Positions 19,475 to 28,430 are shown, counted from the stretch's first letter. The stretch: 64,000 nucleotides of DNA from Streptococcus salivarius (GCF_002094975.1 NZ_CP015283.1:1845501-1909500), one strand, 5' to 3'. Numbers and translations: made by a program. Notes: generated from the letters alone by a model not told the origin.

Positions 19475-22400
19475 TTATTTATCAAAATCAGCATAACCAT
19501 TTTCATCGAAGAAGACAGTCGTACCGTCTTGGAAAGTAATCCATGTGTTTGTCACACGTTCTCCAAGAACTGATTCGTAGTATTCTACTCCTTTTGGTGT
19601 GCTGATTGGGCTACCTTTAACTTGACGTCCCAAATTATCAAAGTAATATTCTTTACCATCGATATTTTGGCGTCCTGTTACAGCCTTACCATCTTTGAAG
19701 TAGTACCAAACATTGTTACCAGTTGTCAAGAAACGGTTATTGAGACGCTCACCTGAATCTTTGTCATAGTAAGAAAGTGATCCGTCAGCATTCTTAACAA
19801 AGTCGCCTTTGACTTGACTACCATCTTCTTTGAAGTAATAGTTTTTACCACCAACACTATAGGCACCTGTCACGATTTCACCATTATCTTTGGCGTAGTA
19901 CCATGTCTTACCACCATCAAGAGTGAAGAAATCAGATTTGACTTGGCTTCCATCAGCATTGAAGTAATAGTTAAGGTGGTCAATCGTTTGACGACCTGTA
20001 GCGAGGTTACCATCCTTATCAGCATGGTACCACTTGCCGTTCACTTCGAAGAACTTGTCTTTAACCTTGTAACCATTATCTACAGTGTAGTAGCTAATCT
20101 TGCCATTTTCAGTAACAAATTCACCTTTAACTTGGGCACCATTTGCACGGAAGTAATAGTCGTGACCGTCCAAAGTAAGGGCACCTGTCACATTTTTACC
20201 AGCTGCATCACGGTAGAACCATGTTGAGCCATCTGTTGTGTAGAATTCACCCTTCTTAGCTTGTGCATAGCCTTGATCGTTGAATTCATACCAGATACCA
20301 TCGATTTCTGCCCAACGATTTGTGTAGGCATTACCTGAATTTTTATCAAAGAAGTAGAGTTTTCCGTCTGGAGTCACATACTTAGTACCTTTAGCTTGGA
20401 AGCCATTTTCATCAAAGTATTGCAATCCTCCACCAGCATAAGTCAAGCCAACAGCCATTTCTCCAGTTGGTGAGAAATAACGGAATTTAGCTTCTGTTTC
20501 TGAAGTACCTTCTTTCGGTACATCGAATACAAAGTAACCATCTTTGTATTGCTCACCAAAGCTACCAAAGTAATAATATTTACCATCTTGTTGATAAATA
20601 GAATCACGAAGCTGTACACCATTTGGCAAGAAGAAATAAGTCTTACCATCGATATCTTGACGACCAGTCAACATATAACCTTCTTTATCGAAGTAATAGT
20701 AATTTCCAGCATATTTAATGAAAGCATTCTTAGCTTGGAAACCACTATTATCAAAGTAGGCCATACCCTTACCATCATAGTAGAAACCTGTCTTACCACC
20801 TTGGTCTGTCAAAGGTTTTGGCAAGAAGATGCCATTATCAGTAACTTGATAATAGCGACCAGTAGCATCGTTACTGAGAACATAACGATTACCACGACCA
20901 AGGATATTAGTACCATTCATGTACTTAGCAGACCATTGCTTGATTTTAACAGATGGATCAATCTTCTTACCAGTTGATATCATCACATCTTCAAACAACT
21001 GTGGATATTTCTTTTGGAGCTCATCAAGGAACTCACCACCATATTGAGCTTGGAAGTCCTTACCTGATGATTTAGAATTTGCAACATATAAAGTGTTATT
21101 GATATAAGCATTGGCCTTTGGAGTACCATAACTATTTGCACGTGTTGCTGTTACAACTTCTTGTCCTGGCAATTGGTAAAGTTGATCTGGAACCCAGTCA
21201 GCAATTGCTTGAATACCTTGCTTGTGAAGCGCCTTAAGTGCATCACGAAGATCTTCTTTAGAACCATATTTGTTATTCTTACTCATGGCAAGGTCATATC
21301 GGTCAGTAAAGGCATAGCCATTTTGGATAACAGAATCAAGGAAGGTACGGTCATCAGCCGATACAAATTGAGGAGCCATCTCGAATGATGTGATTCCCCA
21401 TGACTTGAAGAGTTCTGCGTTTTCTGCAATCAATTTATTAGTATATTGGCTATCTTTTTCAACAAAATCTTGGAAGTTTGAGAAACCTTCATAGATAACT
21501 TGTGAGTCCAATGCTTCAGTAGCAGAAAATGTCTTGTCAAGTTTCTTATCTGAACCTTTAACACGGATATCTTGGTTATCAGGCGCACCTACTGGTACCC
21601 AAACACCAAGATAACCTCTCATATCAACAGTTCGATACCCCTTGATTTCATCTCCACTGAAAGACAAGTTTCCTTCAGCATCAGTGTATTTAATTTTTCC
21701 AGCTGCTGCTGCATCATTTTCGTAAGTGACAATTCCCTTATCAGTACCAAGAAGTAATGGACGGTAGGCTTGGTTAGCATGAAGTTTACCCATGTTAACT
21801 TTCAAAGTACCATCACCCAATGAGAAATCCTGATTATTGGCAATAAGGGTCAACATACCAGAATGTTTACTTGTTTCTGCTACACCCGTAGTTTGGTCAG
21901 CAGTCATAATATCTTTACCGTAACGAACAGATGACAAGATTTCTTTTCCATTGAACGTGTCGACTTTCATCGATTGTCCACCTGAAACATATTTCATACG
22001 GTTCTTCAAGAGTGTTGTGATAGCATCATAGTAAGGAGACTTGGTAGCCATATATTGGCCGTTATCCGTATAAAGATCTCCATAATAAACACGAGTTACC
22101 TGCTCCATATTTTGAAGAATCAAAGCATAGGCGGCTGGAATATTGTTAATAGTATAACGTTTTTCTGCCTTCTTCATATCTTCATTATAGATTTCAAAGG
22201 CACGTTTCAATTCAGCATCAGTCATGGTATAACCATCTGATTTTGGATTGATTTCTTTTTGAACAATATCACGAATGATATCTTGAACAAGGTTATCATG
22301 AGCACGCGCAAAGATATAGTTAGCTTGTGTATCTCCGTACTTACTATTATTTGTACGGTCTGTCAAACTGCTAGTAATCAAATCTTTCAATGAAGATCCA

Positions 22401-23950
22401 GATCCATAAAGTGCACCCATAATTGCATAACGAAGGTTATTATCCATGGCAAGGGCTGCACCATCATGTTTTTGATTATAAGCATTATCATTTAAATCCC
22501 AAGCTTCAAGGATAGAAATGTGAGCAAGTGCATTTGCTTCAGATTTATCCACACCAAAGGCTGCACGGAAGTAGTTTGTATAAACTTGGAGAAGGTCAGC
22601 ATCGACATTGTCAACTGCATCAACACGGATACCATCAAAGTTAGCATCCTTATCACCCATAACAATTGATCCCCAGTTCACAAGATAGTGAATTTGGTTC
22701 AACTGCTCAGCTTGCACAACTGGGTTTGAGTTATCAACGTCATTGGCAAGTAGGAATTCATAACCACCCAAGTATCTTCCTGTACCATTTAGAGAACCAT
22801 CTTGGTTACTTGGTGTACGGTTAAGCAAACGGTAATCAGAATTTGCCCAAGGTGTCTTGTCATTATTGACATAAAGAAGAGCTCCCCCTTGAAGGTGGTC
22901 AGCAAGGGTATAGTTTTCAGTTGTAGTATTCCACTGGTCTTGTTCTTTTACAAAAGACTCAATTGCTTGACGAAGCCATTCAGTTGATTTTTTAGCTGAA
23001 ATTTCTTGTTCAATCTTAATTTGAATTGTCTTAGCAGCTGCATTCAATTCAGATTGACTTTGGCTGGTTGAATAAGTTGCGTTAAGATTAAAGTGTTTAG
23101 AGAAAGTATTGAGGTAGGCTACTTGTGTATCTACATCAGGCCACCATGCCATCAAAAGTGGACGGAAATCTTTCTCAGTTGACACACGCCATTTTTCACC
23201 ATTTTCCAAAATAGTGACTGGACGGTACCAGCTGTTTGGTGTCAAGTACCCATCTACCAACTCGAAGCTTTCCTTCTTAGAATCGTAAGCACGGTTATGT
23301 GAAGAAAAAGCATCAACTAGATTAGTTGTACCTGGTGTGAATGAGTGTGTTGATGTGCTTGTCAAAGCACCGTCTTTACCGAAGTAAAGCAACTGGCCAT
23401 TAACTGAAACAGCAAAATTTGTTTTGTATGAACCATCTTCTTTGACATAATAGTATTTACCATCAACTTGTTTGATGTTGTTCAAAGAGAGCGCTGCTGT
23501 TTCTTCTTTTTCAGTAACACCAGATTTTGGTTTTTCAGCTACTGTAAGCGTTGTATCTGTCGCTGTTGCAGCTGGTGTTTCTGTTGTCGCACCATTTGCT
23601 ACTGCTGCACGATCAGTTGTTGCTGGTGTTGCAGTATTAGTAGTTGTATCTGCTGCAGTGGTTGCTGCCGCAGGAGTTTCGACTGTTGCAGCATCAGCAG
23701 CCTTATCATTTGTTGTTGCTGTCGCATCTGTCGTAGCAGTTGCTGCAGGAGCGGCTACTTCATGCGTTTCAACGACAACATCGCTTTCAGCTGTCGTAGA
23801 GGCAACTGGTTGAGTTGTTTCATCAGCTGAAACCTTTTGATTGGCAACTGTAGCACCACCTACGATAGAGGCAAGTGCTGCCGAAGTGACGGCAATCGTC
23901 ACCCACTGCTTCTTAACTTTGTGAAGCTTATAATGTACCTTTTTTCCCAT
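19475..23950 (-). CDS. Secreted GH70 glucosyltransferase, third paralogue
   Basis: Glucansucrase of 1491 residues with the same design: KxYKxGKxW signal (YKLHKVKKQW), an Ala/Thr-rich region to about residue 150, the GH70 core to about 1050, and glucan-binding repeats of YYF/WYY type to the end. Catalytic residues by motif are Asp444 (RVDAVDNV), Glu482 (ILEAWD) and Asp552 (RAHD). The tripeptide after that Asp is NLV, different from SEV in GtfK and NNV in GtfJ. The length does not match any S. salivarius Gtf I remember well, so I give no symbol. It has its own promoter, leader hairpin and terminator, and codes closest to gtfJ in its motif blocks (for example LANDVD and GSIVMGDKDANFDG). Confidence 0.92.
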   Translation of the reverse strand: MGKKVHYKLHKVKKQWVTIAVTSAALASIVGGATVANQKVSADETTQPVASTTAESDVVVETHEVAAPAATATTDATATTNDKAADAATVETPAAATTAADTTTNTATPATTDRAAVANGATTETPAATATDTTLTVAEKPKSGVTEKEETAALSLNNIKQVDGKYYYVKEDGSYKTNFAVSVNGQLLYFGKDGALTSTSTHSFTPGTTNLVDAFSSHNRAYDSKKESFELVDGYLTPNSWYRPVTILENGEKWRVSTEKDFRPLLMAWWPDVDTQVAYLNTFSKHFNLNATYSTSQSQSELNAAAKTIQIKIEQEISAKKSTEWLRQAIESFVKEQDQWNTTTENYTLADHLQGGALLYVNNDKTPWANSDYRLLNRTPSNQDGSLNGTGRYLGGYEFLLANDVDNSNPVVQAEQLNQIHYLVNWGSIVMGDKDANFDGIRVDAVDNVDADLLQVYTNYFRAAFGVDKSEANALAHISILEAWDLNDNAYNQKHDGAALAMDNNLRYAIMGALYGSGSSLKDLITSSLTDRTNNSKYGDTQANYIFARAHDNLVQDIIRDIVQKEINPKSDGYTMTDAELKRAFEIYNEDMKKAEKRYTINNIPAAYALILQNMEQVTRVYYGDLYTDNGQYMATKSPYYDAITTLLKNRMKYVSGGQSMKVDTFNGKEILSSVRYGKDIMTADQTTGVAETSKHSGMLTLIANNQDFSLGDGTLKVNMGKLHANQAYRPLLLGTDKGIVTYENDAAAAGKIKYTDAEGNLSFSGDEIKGYRTVDMRGYLGVWVPVGAPDNQDIRVKGSDKKLDKTFSATEALDSQVIYEGFSNFQDFVEKDSQYTNKLIAENAELFKSWGITSFEMAPQFVSADDRTFLDSVIQNGYAFTDRYDLAMSKNNKYGSKEDLRDALKALHKQGIQAIADWVPDQLYQLPGQEVVTATRANSYGTPKANAYINNTLYVANSKSSGKDFQAQYGGEFLDELQKKYPQLFEDVMISTGKKIDPSVKIKQWSAKYMNGTNILGRGNRYVLSNDATGRYYQVTDNGIFLPKPLTDQGGKTGFYYDGKGMAYFDNSGFQAKNAFIKYAGNYYYFDKEGYMLTGRQDIDGKTYFFLPNGVQLRDSIYQQDGKYYYFGSFGEQYKDGYFVFDVPKEGTSETEAKFRYFSPTGEMAVGLTYAGGGLQYFDENGFQAKGTKYVTPDGKLYFFDKNSGNAYTNRWAEIDGIWYEFNDQGYAQAKKGEFYTTDGSTWFYRDAAGKNVTGALTLDGHDYYFRANGAQVKGEFVTENGKISYYTVDNGYKVKDKFFEVNGKWYHADKDGNLATGRQTIDHLNYYFNADGSQVKSDFFTLDGGKTWYYAKDNGEIVTGAYSVGGKNYYFKEDGSQVKGDFVKNADGSLSYYDKDSGERLNNRFLTTGNNVWYYFKDGKAVTGRQNIDGKEYYFDNLGRQVKGSPISTPKGVEYYESVLGERVTNTWITFQDGTTVFFDENGYADFDK

Positions 23951-23975
23951 TTTAGGTCCTCATTTCATTTTCCTA

Positions 23976-24015
23976 GTTTGAATAAAATCTACATAATTCA
24001 AACAATTTCATTATA
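23976..24015 (-). promoter_or_regulatory. Promoter and 5'-terminal leader hairpin of the third gtf gene
   Basis: Extended -10 TGCTATAAT (hexamer 24010-24015). The expected +1 is G24003, opening a perfect eight-base inverted repeat GTTTGAAT/ATTCAAAC (23976-24003) with a 12-nt loop containing ATGTAGATTTT, nearly the same loop word as in gtfK. TTGACT lies only 13 bases upstream of the -10, too close to act as a normal -35. Confidence 0.6.
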
Positions 24016-24103
24016 GCATATTTTTTTCAGTCAACTAGAGTCTTTATCAAATCATTTCAATTTTTAATCATATTGTAAATTGATTAACATTTCGACAAAT
24101 ATT

Positions 24104-24136
24104 AAAGACTACCAAATGTAGAAAACGGTAGTCTTT
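24104..24136. terminator. Bidirectional-looking terminator after the GT2-GtrA gene
   Basis: Perfect ten-base stem AAAGACTACC/GGTAGTCTTT with a 13-base loop. The T-rich flank is stronger on the plus strand, but the only gene that ends nearby is the minus-strand glycosyltransferase at 24215. Confidence 0.7.
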
Positions 24137-24214
24137 TTCTATTTTTAGGAAAGTTTTTAGAGGTAATTTAATAAGCTATCTCTATTCAATCAGTAGCAAT
24201 TTAAAAGTCAGCTA

Positions 24215-25237
24215 TTAAGCAAAAACGACGTTATGTTGGACCCTGTAGCTAACTAAAAAGAGCAAGGTTTCTGTGACTAATTTTGCCAGAACCAGTCCTA
24301 AACCAATAGCAACTAGACTACTAAGTAAGAAATAGTTACAGGCCAGGAGAACCAAGACCAACATAAAGTAGCGAACACTCGATCTAAAGAGAGAGCTTGT
24401 CGGATTAAAGACCACATTAGCGTTCAGTAGACACTGGCTGGAAGCCGAAATCACACGAGCTAGCACGACCGAAAGGAGCAGATTCTTCGTCAAGGCAAAG
24501 AGCACAAATAAGGCTGTTGCATCAATGACTGAGGCCAAGACGGCCGTGCCAGAGAACTTTAAAAAAGGGCTGTAAATACGGATGGAATCACGAATGGGCC
24601 GAAAGTGCGAACTTTTATTTTCCTCCAGATAAACGGTTTCGATAGGGACTTCAGAGATTTGGTGGCCTGACTTTTTGGCTTCAAGCAACATATTAAACTC
24701 GTACTCGAAACGATTGCCATCCAGATTAAGAAGCCATGGAATCAGGTCGGTTGACATGCCTCGAAGCCCTGTCTGAGTATCTGTTACCTTTTGGCCAGTT
24801 ACTAGACGGAAAAGTCCAGCAGTTACCTTATTTCCAAAGCGGCTACGTGCTGGCACCTTACCAACAAAGGCACGCGCACCCAAAACAAGATGACTTGGAT
24901 TTTCCTCGGTTGCCTTGGCCACACGGACAATATCTTTAATCAGATGCTGACCATCACTGTCAACTGTGACAATAGGTTGCGCCGAAAGGTGCTGACTGAC
25001 TACTTCTTCTTGAATGTGAGCAAAGGCAGTTTTGAGAGCAGCTCCTTTTCCTTTATTGACAGGATGGGTAAGGACAGTCGCTCCAATAAAAGCCGTTTCG
25101 TCGTAATAGTCGTTATAGCCTGGGCCACTCCCATCATTAACAACAATAATACGGGCTTTAGGGAGTTTTATGGTAATATCTTGAACCACCTGAATCAGGC
25201 GTTTGTCTGGTTCATAAGCTGGAATAATAATATACAT
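24215..25237 (-). CDS. GT2 glycosyltransferase fused to a GtrA-like membrane domain
   Basis: A 340-residue protein. Its N-terminal family 2 glycosyltransferase domain shows IIIPAYEPDKRL, IVVNDGSG, a VDSDGQH metal motif (DxD type) and KVTDTQTGLRGM, and resembles polyprenyl-phosphate sugar transferases. The last 120 residues form four hydrophobic helices of the GtrA type. The likely role is to make or flip a lipid-linked sugar for surface glycan decoration (inference). The start at 25237 is preferred because GGAAG lies five bases upstream; a GTG two codons earlier would abut that site. It follows the DUF4353 lipoprotein gene by about 30 bases, so they probably share a transcript. Confidence 0.88.
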   Translation of the reverse strand: MYIIIPAYEPDKRLIQVVQDITIKLPKARIIVVNDGSGPGYNDYYDETAFIGATVLTHPVNKGKGAALKTAFAHIQEEVVSQHLSAQPIVTVDSDGQHLIKDIVRVAKATEENPSHLVLGARAFVGKVPARSRFGNKVTAGLFRLVTGQKVTDTQTGLRGMSTDLIPWLLNLDGNRFEYEFNMLLEAKKSGHQISEVPIETVYLEENKSSHFRPIRDSIRIYSPFLKFSGTAVLASVIDATALFVLFALTKNLLLSVVLARVISASSQCLLNANVVFNPTSSLFRSSVRYFMLVLVLLACNYFLLSSLVAIGLGLVLAKLVTETLLFLVSYRVQHNVVFA

Positions 25238-25270
25238 AGGCACTTCCTTTCTGTTTCATCCTATGACTCT

Positions 25271-26554
25271 TTAGTGACCTCCTCCAAAGCCACCTGATTG
25301 CCCACCACCTTGGGGACCACCGCCACCTTGAGGGCCACCGCCGCCAGGCATTGAGTTTTCAATCTTAGTTTGTTTCTCACCATTGATAGTAATGTCACCA
25401 CCGGTATAGGTCGCTGAACCATCAAAGTCAAAGCCAGACTGACCAGTCAAATTAATCGTTCCACCCGATACAATAATATCGCCGTTAGAATCGATTGGGT
25501 CGGTATCGCCTTGGCCAACCTCAACATTTAGGGTTCCACCGGTCATCTTGAAGAAAATCTCACTTTGACTGGCATTAGCATTGGCAGCATTAACACCATC
25601 GTCCGTTGCATAGACATCGATGTCTCCGCCATTGATGGTCACAGATTTACCTTCGATACCTTCAGTTGATTTTTCAACCTTGTAAGTACCACTATCAATA
25701 ATCAGGTCGCCGGACGCATGAATACCGTCGTCACCAGCCTTGATGGTCATGGTATTGTCAGACAGATACATGGTACCTACTGAGGTGTCGTCATCATTGT
25801 CGACCTTGACACCATCTTCTTCCGCTTCAATGGTCATAGTTGTTCCTGTGATATTGAGTTCATCATTGACATTGAAGGCATCACCGACTGAGGAAATCTT
25901 ATAGGTACCGCCAGTTATATGAAGGCTGTCATTGGCTTTAATACCGTTGTTTTTCTTGGCATCAATGTTTAGAGTACCTGAACCGTTAATGGTCAAATCT
26001 CCTTTAGAGAAAATCACAGCATCCGCATCTTCATCACTATTAGAACTTGAATCAGAAAGTGTGTTTGTAGTGCCATCTTTAAGTGTCAGATAGACATGAC
26101 CAGCTTTTGTGGCATTGATTGCTGCATTTGTATTTGTCATGGTAGCACCATCCAAAACAATATGGACATCGTCTGAATCACCAGCGTCTACCTTGATTTG
26201 CACACCGTCGGATTTTCCTGAAATGACGTAGGTCCCTGCTTTAGAGATGGTTACAGTTGAACCTGATAGGGCTGCACCATCACCTGAAACATCCGCAGAT
26301 GAGCCTGATAACTTAATCTTAGTAGCTGAGCTTTCGTTATAAGAGGTATCAGAATCTTTAGAAGTAAAATAGTTGCTGTTGCTGTTCTTATTTGTTTTCT
26401 TACTGGTCGTTGCTGTTACAGCACTTGTTTTTGATGTAGTGCTTGACGTCGTCCCAGTTGACTGATTACTTGATTGGCTACAAGCTGTCATGACTGTTAG
26501 AGCAGTCGCACAGGTCAATAAAGTCGTCCATTTTTTTAGTTTTTTTGATTTCAT
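25271..26554 (-). CDS. Lipoprotein with DUF4353 carbohydrate-binding-like domain
   Basis: 427 residues. A lipoprotein signal peptide ends in the lipobox VMTAC (Cys about residue 25), followed by a Ser/Thr/Lys linker. A long right-handed repeat region with many Asn/Asp/Gly turns follows (GxxTVTISKAG, HIVLDGATM, LTLKDGTTN, DLTINGSGTLNI and further copies). This is the DUF4353 or beta-helix type often annotated as carbohydrate-binding. The C-terminus is a Gly/Pro/Gln-rich tail (GGGPQ repeats). It is predicted to sit on the outer membrane face. Divergent from the VTC-domain gene; together with DUF4956 and VTC proteins such lipoproteins recur in Firmicutes, but function is unknown. Confidence 0.85.
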   Translation of the reverse strand: MKSKKLKKWTTLLTCATALTVMTACSQSSNQSTGTTSSTTSKTSAVTATTSKKTNKNSNSNYFTSKDSDTSYNESSATKIKLSGSSADVSGDGAALSGSTVTISKAGTYVISGKSDGVQIKVDAGDSDDVHIVLDGATMTNTNAAINATKAGHVYLTLKDGTTNTLSDSSSNSDEDADAVIFSKGDLTINGSGTLNIDAKKNNGIKANDSLHITGGTYKISSVGDAFNVNDELNITGTTMTIEAEEDGVKVDNDDDTSVGTMYLSDNTMTIKAGDDGIHASGDLIIDSGTYKVEKSTEGIEGKSVTINGGDIDVYATDDGVNAANANASQSEIFFKMTGGTLNVEVGQGDTDPIDSNGDIIVSGGTINLTGQSGFDFDGSATYTGGDITINGEKQTKIENSMPGGGGPQGGGGPQGGGQSGGFGGGH

Positions 26555-26934
26555 ATTTTTTCCTCTCGAGTTCGTTTGGATGATTACAGTTTACGGGACT
26601 TACCTAAAACATTTCTAAAGGTTAACTAAAACTTATCTTAAGTTAAGTTTGGTGAAAGTTTGGCTTAGGACTTCTTTCAGAAAAGTCCCATAGACTAATA
26701 GGCGAGCAAATGAATACTTTATATAGTAGTACTTTTGCTCTCAACTTAATTTTCTACTAAAAAATAAAAGCCAAATCTTGAATTGACGGCTTTGTATCTT
26801 ATCTAATTGAACACGCCTACAACTCGGGGGAAAAAGATGGGCCCTGCTTGGAGATAAACTCCTGCGGCTGGTCCCCCTATTTTCCTGGGAGTTGCTTTAC
26901 GGCTTTGTATCTTATCTATAAAAGGAGTTTTTTC
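26555..26934. promoter_or_regulatory. Divergent intergenic region with hairpins and a repeat-flanked structured segment
   Basis: 380 bases separate the minus-strand DUF4353 gene from the plus-strand VTC gene. Visible structures are a hairpin GAGCAAA/TTTGCTC at 26704-26740 with an inner TACT/AGTA, and AAAGCC/GGCTTT at about 26767-26793. Direct copies of ACGGCTTTGTATCTTATCTA stand at 26786-26805 and 26899-26918. Between the copies a GC-rich segment can fold as one long stem (CAACTC 26820-26825 with GAGTTG 26889-26894, then GGAAAA/TTTTCC, GGGCC/GGTCC and GGAG/CTCC). No coding region is supported. Confidence 0.65.
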
Positions 26935-27714
26935 ATGGTTAAACAATTGGAAACACGTTTTAAACGTATTGAAACAAAATATGTGGTCTCAAAGGAAAAT
27001 CTTGAAGACCTGCTCACTGATCTTAAGGAGTATTTGGTAGAGGATGATTATCCGACATCTACCATTTCAAATATTTACTTTGATACGGATAATTTTGACG
27101 TCATCCAAGATGCCCTAGATGGTAATCACCGTCAAGAGAAAATCCGCATGCGTACCTACCTAGCCAATCCCAAAATTGATAGTAAGGTCTTTTTAGAGGT
27201 TAAAGCCAAAGATGATGAGGGAATTGGACATAAGTTTCGTCTCGTTTCAACTCCACTTGCCATCACTAACTTGATGACAGACGGTAAGAATCATGGTCAA
27301 ATCACTGACCGCCAGCTCTTGCAAGATATTCATCAGTTACGCCAGCGCTATAATGAGGGACTCAAACCTCGTATGTATATCTACTACGACCGTTTTTCAA
27401 TGAAAGAAAAAGAGACTATCGAAGGCTATGCCTACAATAAAGTTCGTGTTACCCTTGACCAAAATTTGACTTACCGTGATGAAGACGTCAGTCTCTTTAA
27501 GGGAAATCATGGTTTTCCCCTTCTTGATGAAGATACGATTATCATGGAAATCAAGGCACCTGGCAAAAAGCCTGACTGGCTTCAAGCTATCTTAGACAAA
27601 CATGGTTTGGAAGAGCAAAAATTCTCAAAATACAGCTGTGCCTACCATAAATCTCAAGGTCTAGACTACGGACCACGTCCAGCACAAGAAAAAGGAGCTG
27701 CCGCCTATGTCTAA
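26935..27714 (+). CDS. VTC-domain (polyphosphate polymerase-like) protein
   Basis: 259-residue protein of the VTC/CYTH triphosphate-tunnel superfamily. Basic and acidic tunnel residues are visible as FKRIETKYVVS (about residues 8-18), KIRMRTY, KVFLEVKAKD, KPRMYIYYDR, IIMEIKAPGKKPDW and the late Lys in KFSKYSCAY. In yeast the related Vtc4 domain makes polyphosphate; the bacterial activity is not established. The start ATG at 26935 has AAAGGAG seven bases upstream; an in-frame TTG at 26848 lacks one and lies in the structured leader. It overlaps the DUF4956 gene by eight bases, indicating coupled translation. Confidence 0.88.
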   Translation: MVKQLETRFKRIETKYVVSKENLEDLLTDLKEYLVEDDYPTSTISNIYFDTDNFDVIQDALDGNHRQEKIRMRTYLANPKIDSKVFLEVKAKDDEGIGHKFRLVSTPLAITNLMTDGKNHGQITDRQLLQDIHQLRQRYNEGLKPRMYIYYDRFSMKEKETIEGYAYNKVRVTLDQNLTYRDEDVSLFKGNHGFPLLDEDTIIMEIKAPGKKPDWLQAILDKHGLEEQKFSKYSCAYHKSQGLDYGPRPAQEKGAAAYV

Positions 27715-28390
27715 TCTCTTCAATTCTATCTTTAATGATGCGACCGCAACCGCTAGTCCCCTTCAACTCATGCTGGCCTTACTGGTCAGTCTTATTTTAG
27801 GCTTGGCTCTAACCTGGACTTACAAATACCGAACCCTATACACCCGAGAATTTGTCGTTAGTTTGACCCTACTTCCATGTTTGATGACCCTAGTTATCTT
27901 CCTTGTCAATGGCAGTTTGGGGACCTCTATCGCCGTGGCAGGAACCTTTAGTCTCATTCGTTTTCGTTCAGCGACTAGTGGTTCCAGAGAGCTAATCGCC
28001 GTCTTTATGGCCATGATTATTGGTCTGGCATCTGGGACAGGATATCTCTTACTGGCCGTCCTCTTCACCGCCTTTCTATTGGCTGTTTGGCTTCTTTTAG
28101 AAAATCGTCAAAGTCGTACCGACAACCAACGTCGTAGACTCCTGACCATTAACGTCTCCTACCAAGACCTAATTGACCAAAAAATCACTAAAACCTTGCT
28201 TAATTTCACCAGTGAATGCGACCTAATTTCCCTTAATACCACAGGTGGAGGCGAAACCATGCAACTGGTCTACGAAGTGGACTTGAATCCCCAAGTGGAC
28301 GACTTCCAATTGACTAACCACCTGATTTCAAACATTAAAAATTGTGACCTTGCCCTAACCAAAAAAGCTAAGAAGAAAAAGAATTTGTAA
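27707..28390 (+). CDS. DUF4956 membrane protein
   Basis: 227 residues with about four hydrophobic helices in the first 140 residues (LMLALLVSLILGLALTW, LTLLPCLMTLVIFLV, a Gly/Ala-rich segment and LLLAVLFTAFLLAVWLLL). The conserved core VAGTFSLIRFRSATSGSRE lies between helices 2 and 3, and a soluble C-terminal domain ends in lysines. This is the DUF4956 pattern, a family that regularly accompanies VTC-domain proteins. Function unknown; the pairing suggests a membrane partner for the VTC protein. A strong terminator follows. Confidence 0.88.
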   Translation: MSNLFNSIFNDATATASPLQLMLALLVSLILGLALTWTYKYRTLYTREFVVSLTLLPCLMTLVIFLVNGSLGTSIAVAGTFSLIRFRSATSGSRELIAVFMAMIIGLASGTGYLLLAVLFTAFLLAVWLLLENRQSRTDNQRRRLLTINVSYQDLIDQKITKTLLNFTSECDLISLNTTGGGETMQLVYEVDLNPQVDDFQLTNHLISNIKNCDLALTKKAKKKKNL

Positions 28391-28399
28391 GACAAAAAG

Positions 28400-28430
28400 A
28401 CATCTCCGACTGATTTTCGGAGATGTTTTT
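28400..28430 (+). terminator. Terminator of the VTC-DUF4956 operon
   Basis: Perfect ten-base stem ACATCTCCGA/TCGGAGATGT with a seven-base loop, followed by TTTT, ten bases after the DUF4956 stop codon. Confidence 0.9.

Noticed and set aside
23468..23830. Cys/Ser-rich and Ala/Val-rich plus-strand frames opposite the third gtf signal region
   Set aside because: They are antisense shadows of the Ala/Thr-rich repeat coding region; low-complexity translation without a ribosome site.
26848..26934. 29-codon N-terminal extension of the VTC protein
   Set aside because: Starts with TTG inside the structured leader, with no ribosome site; the ATG at 26935 has AAAGGAG.
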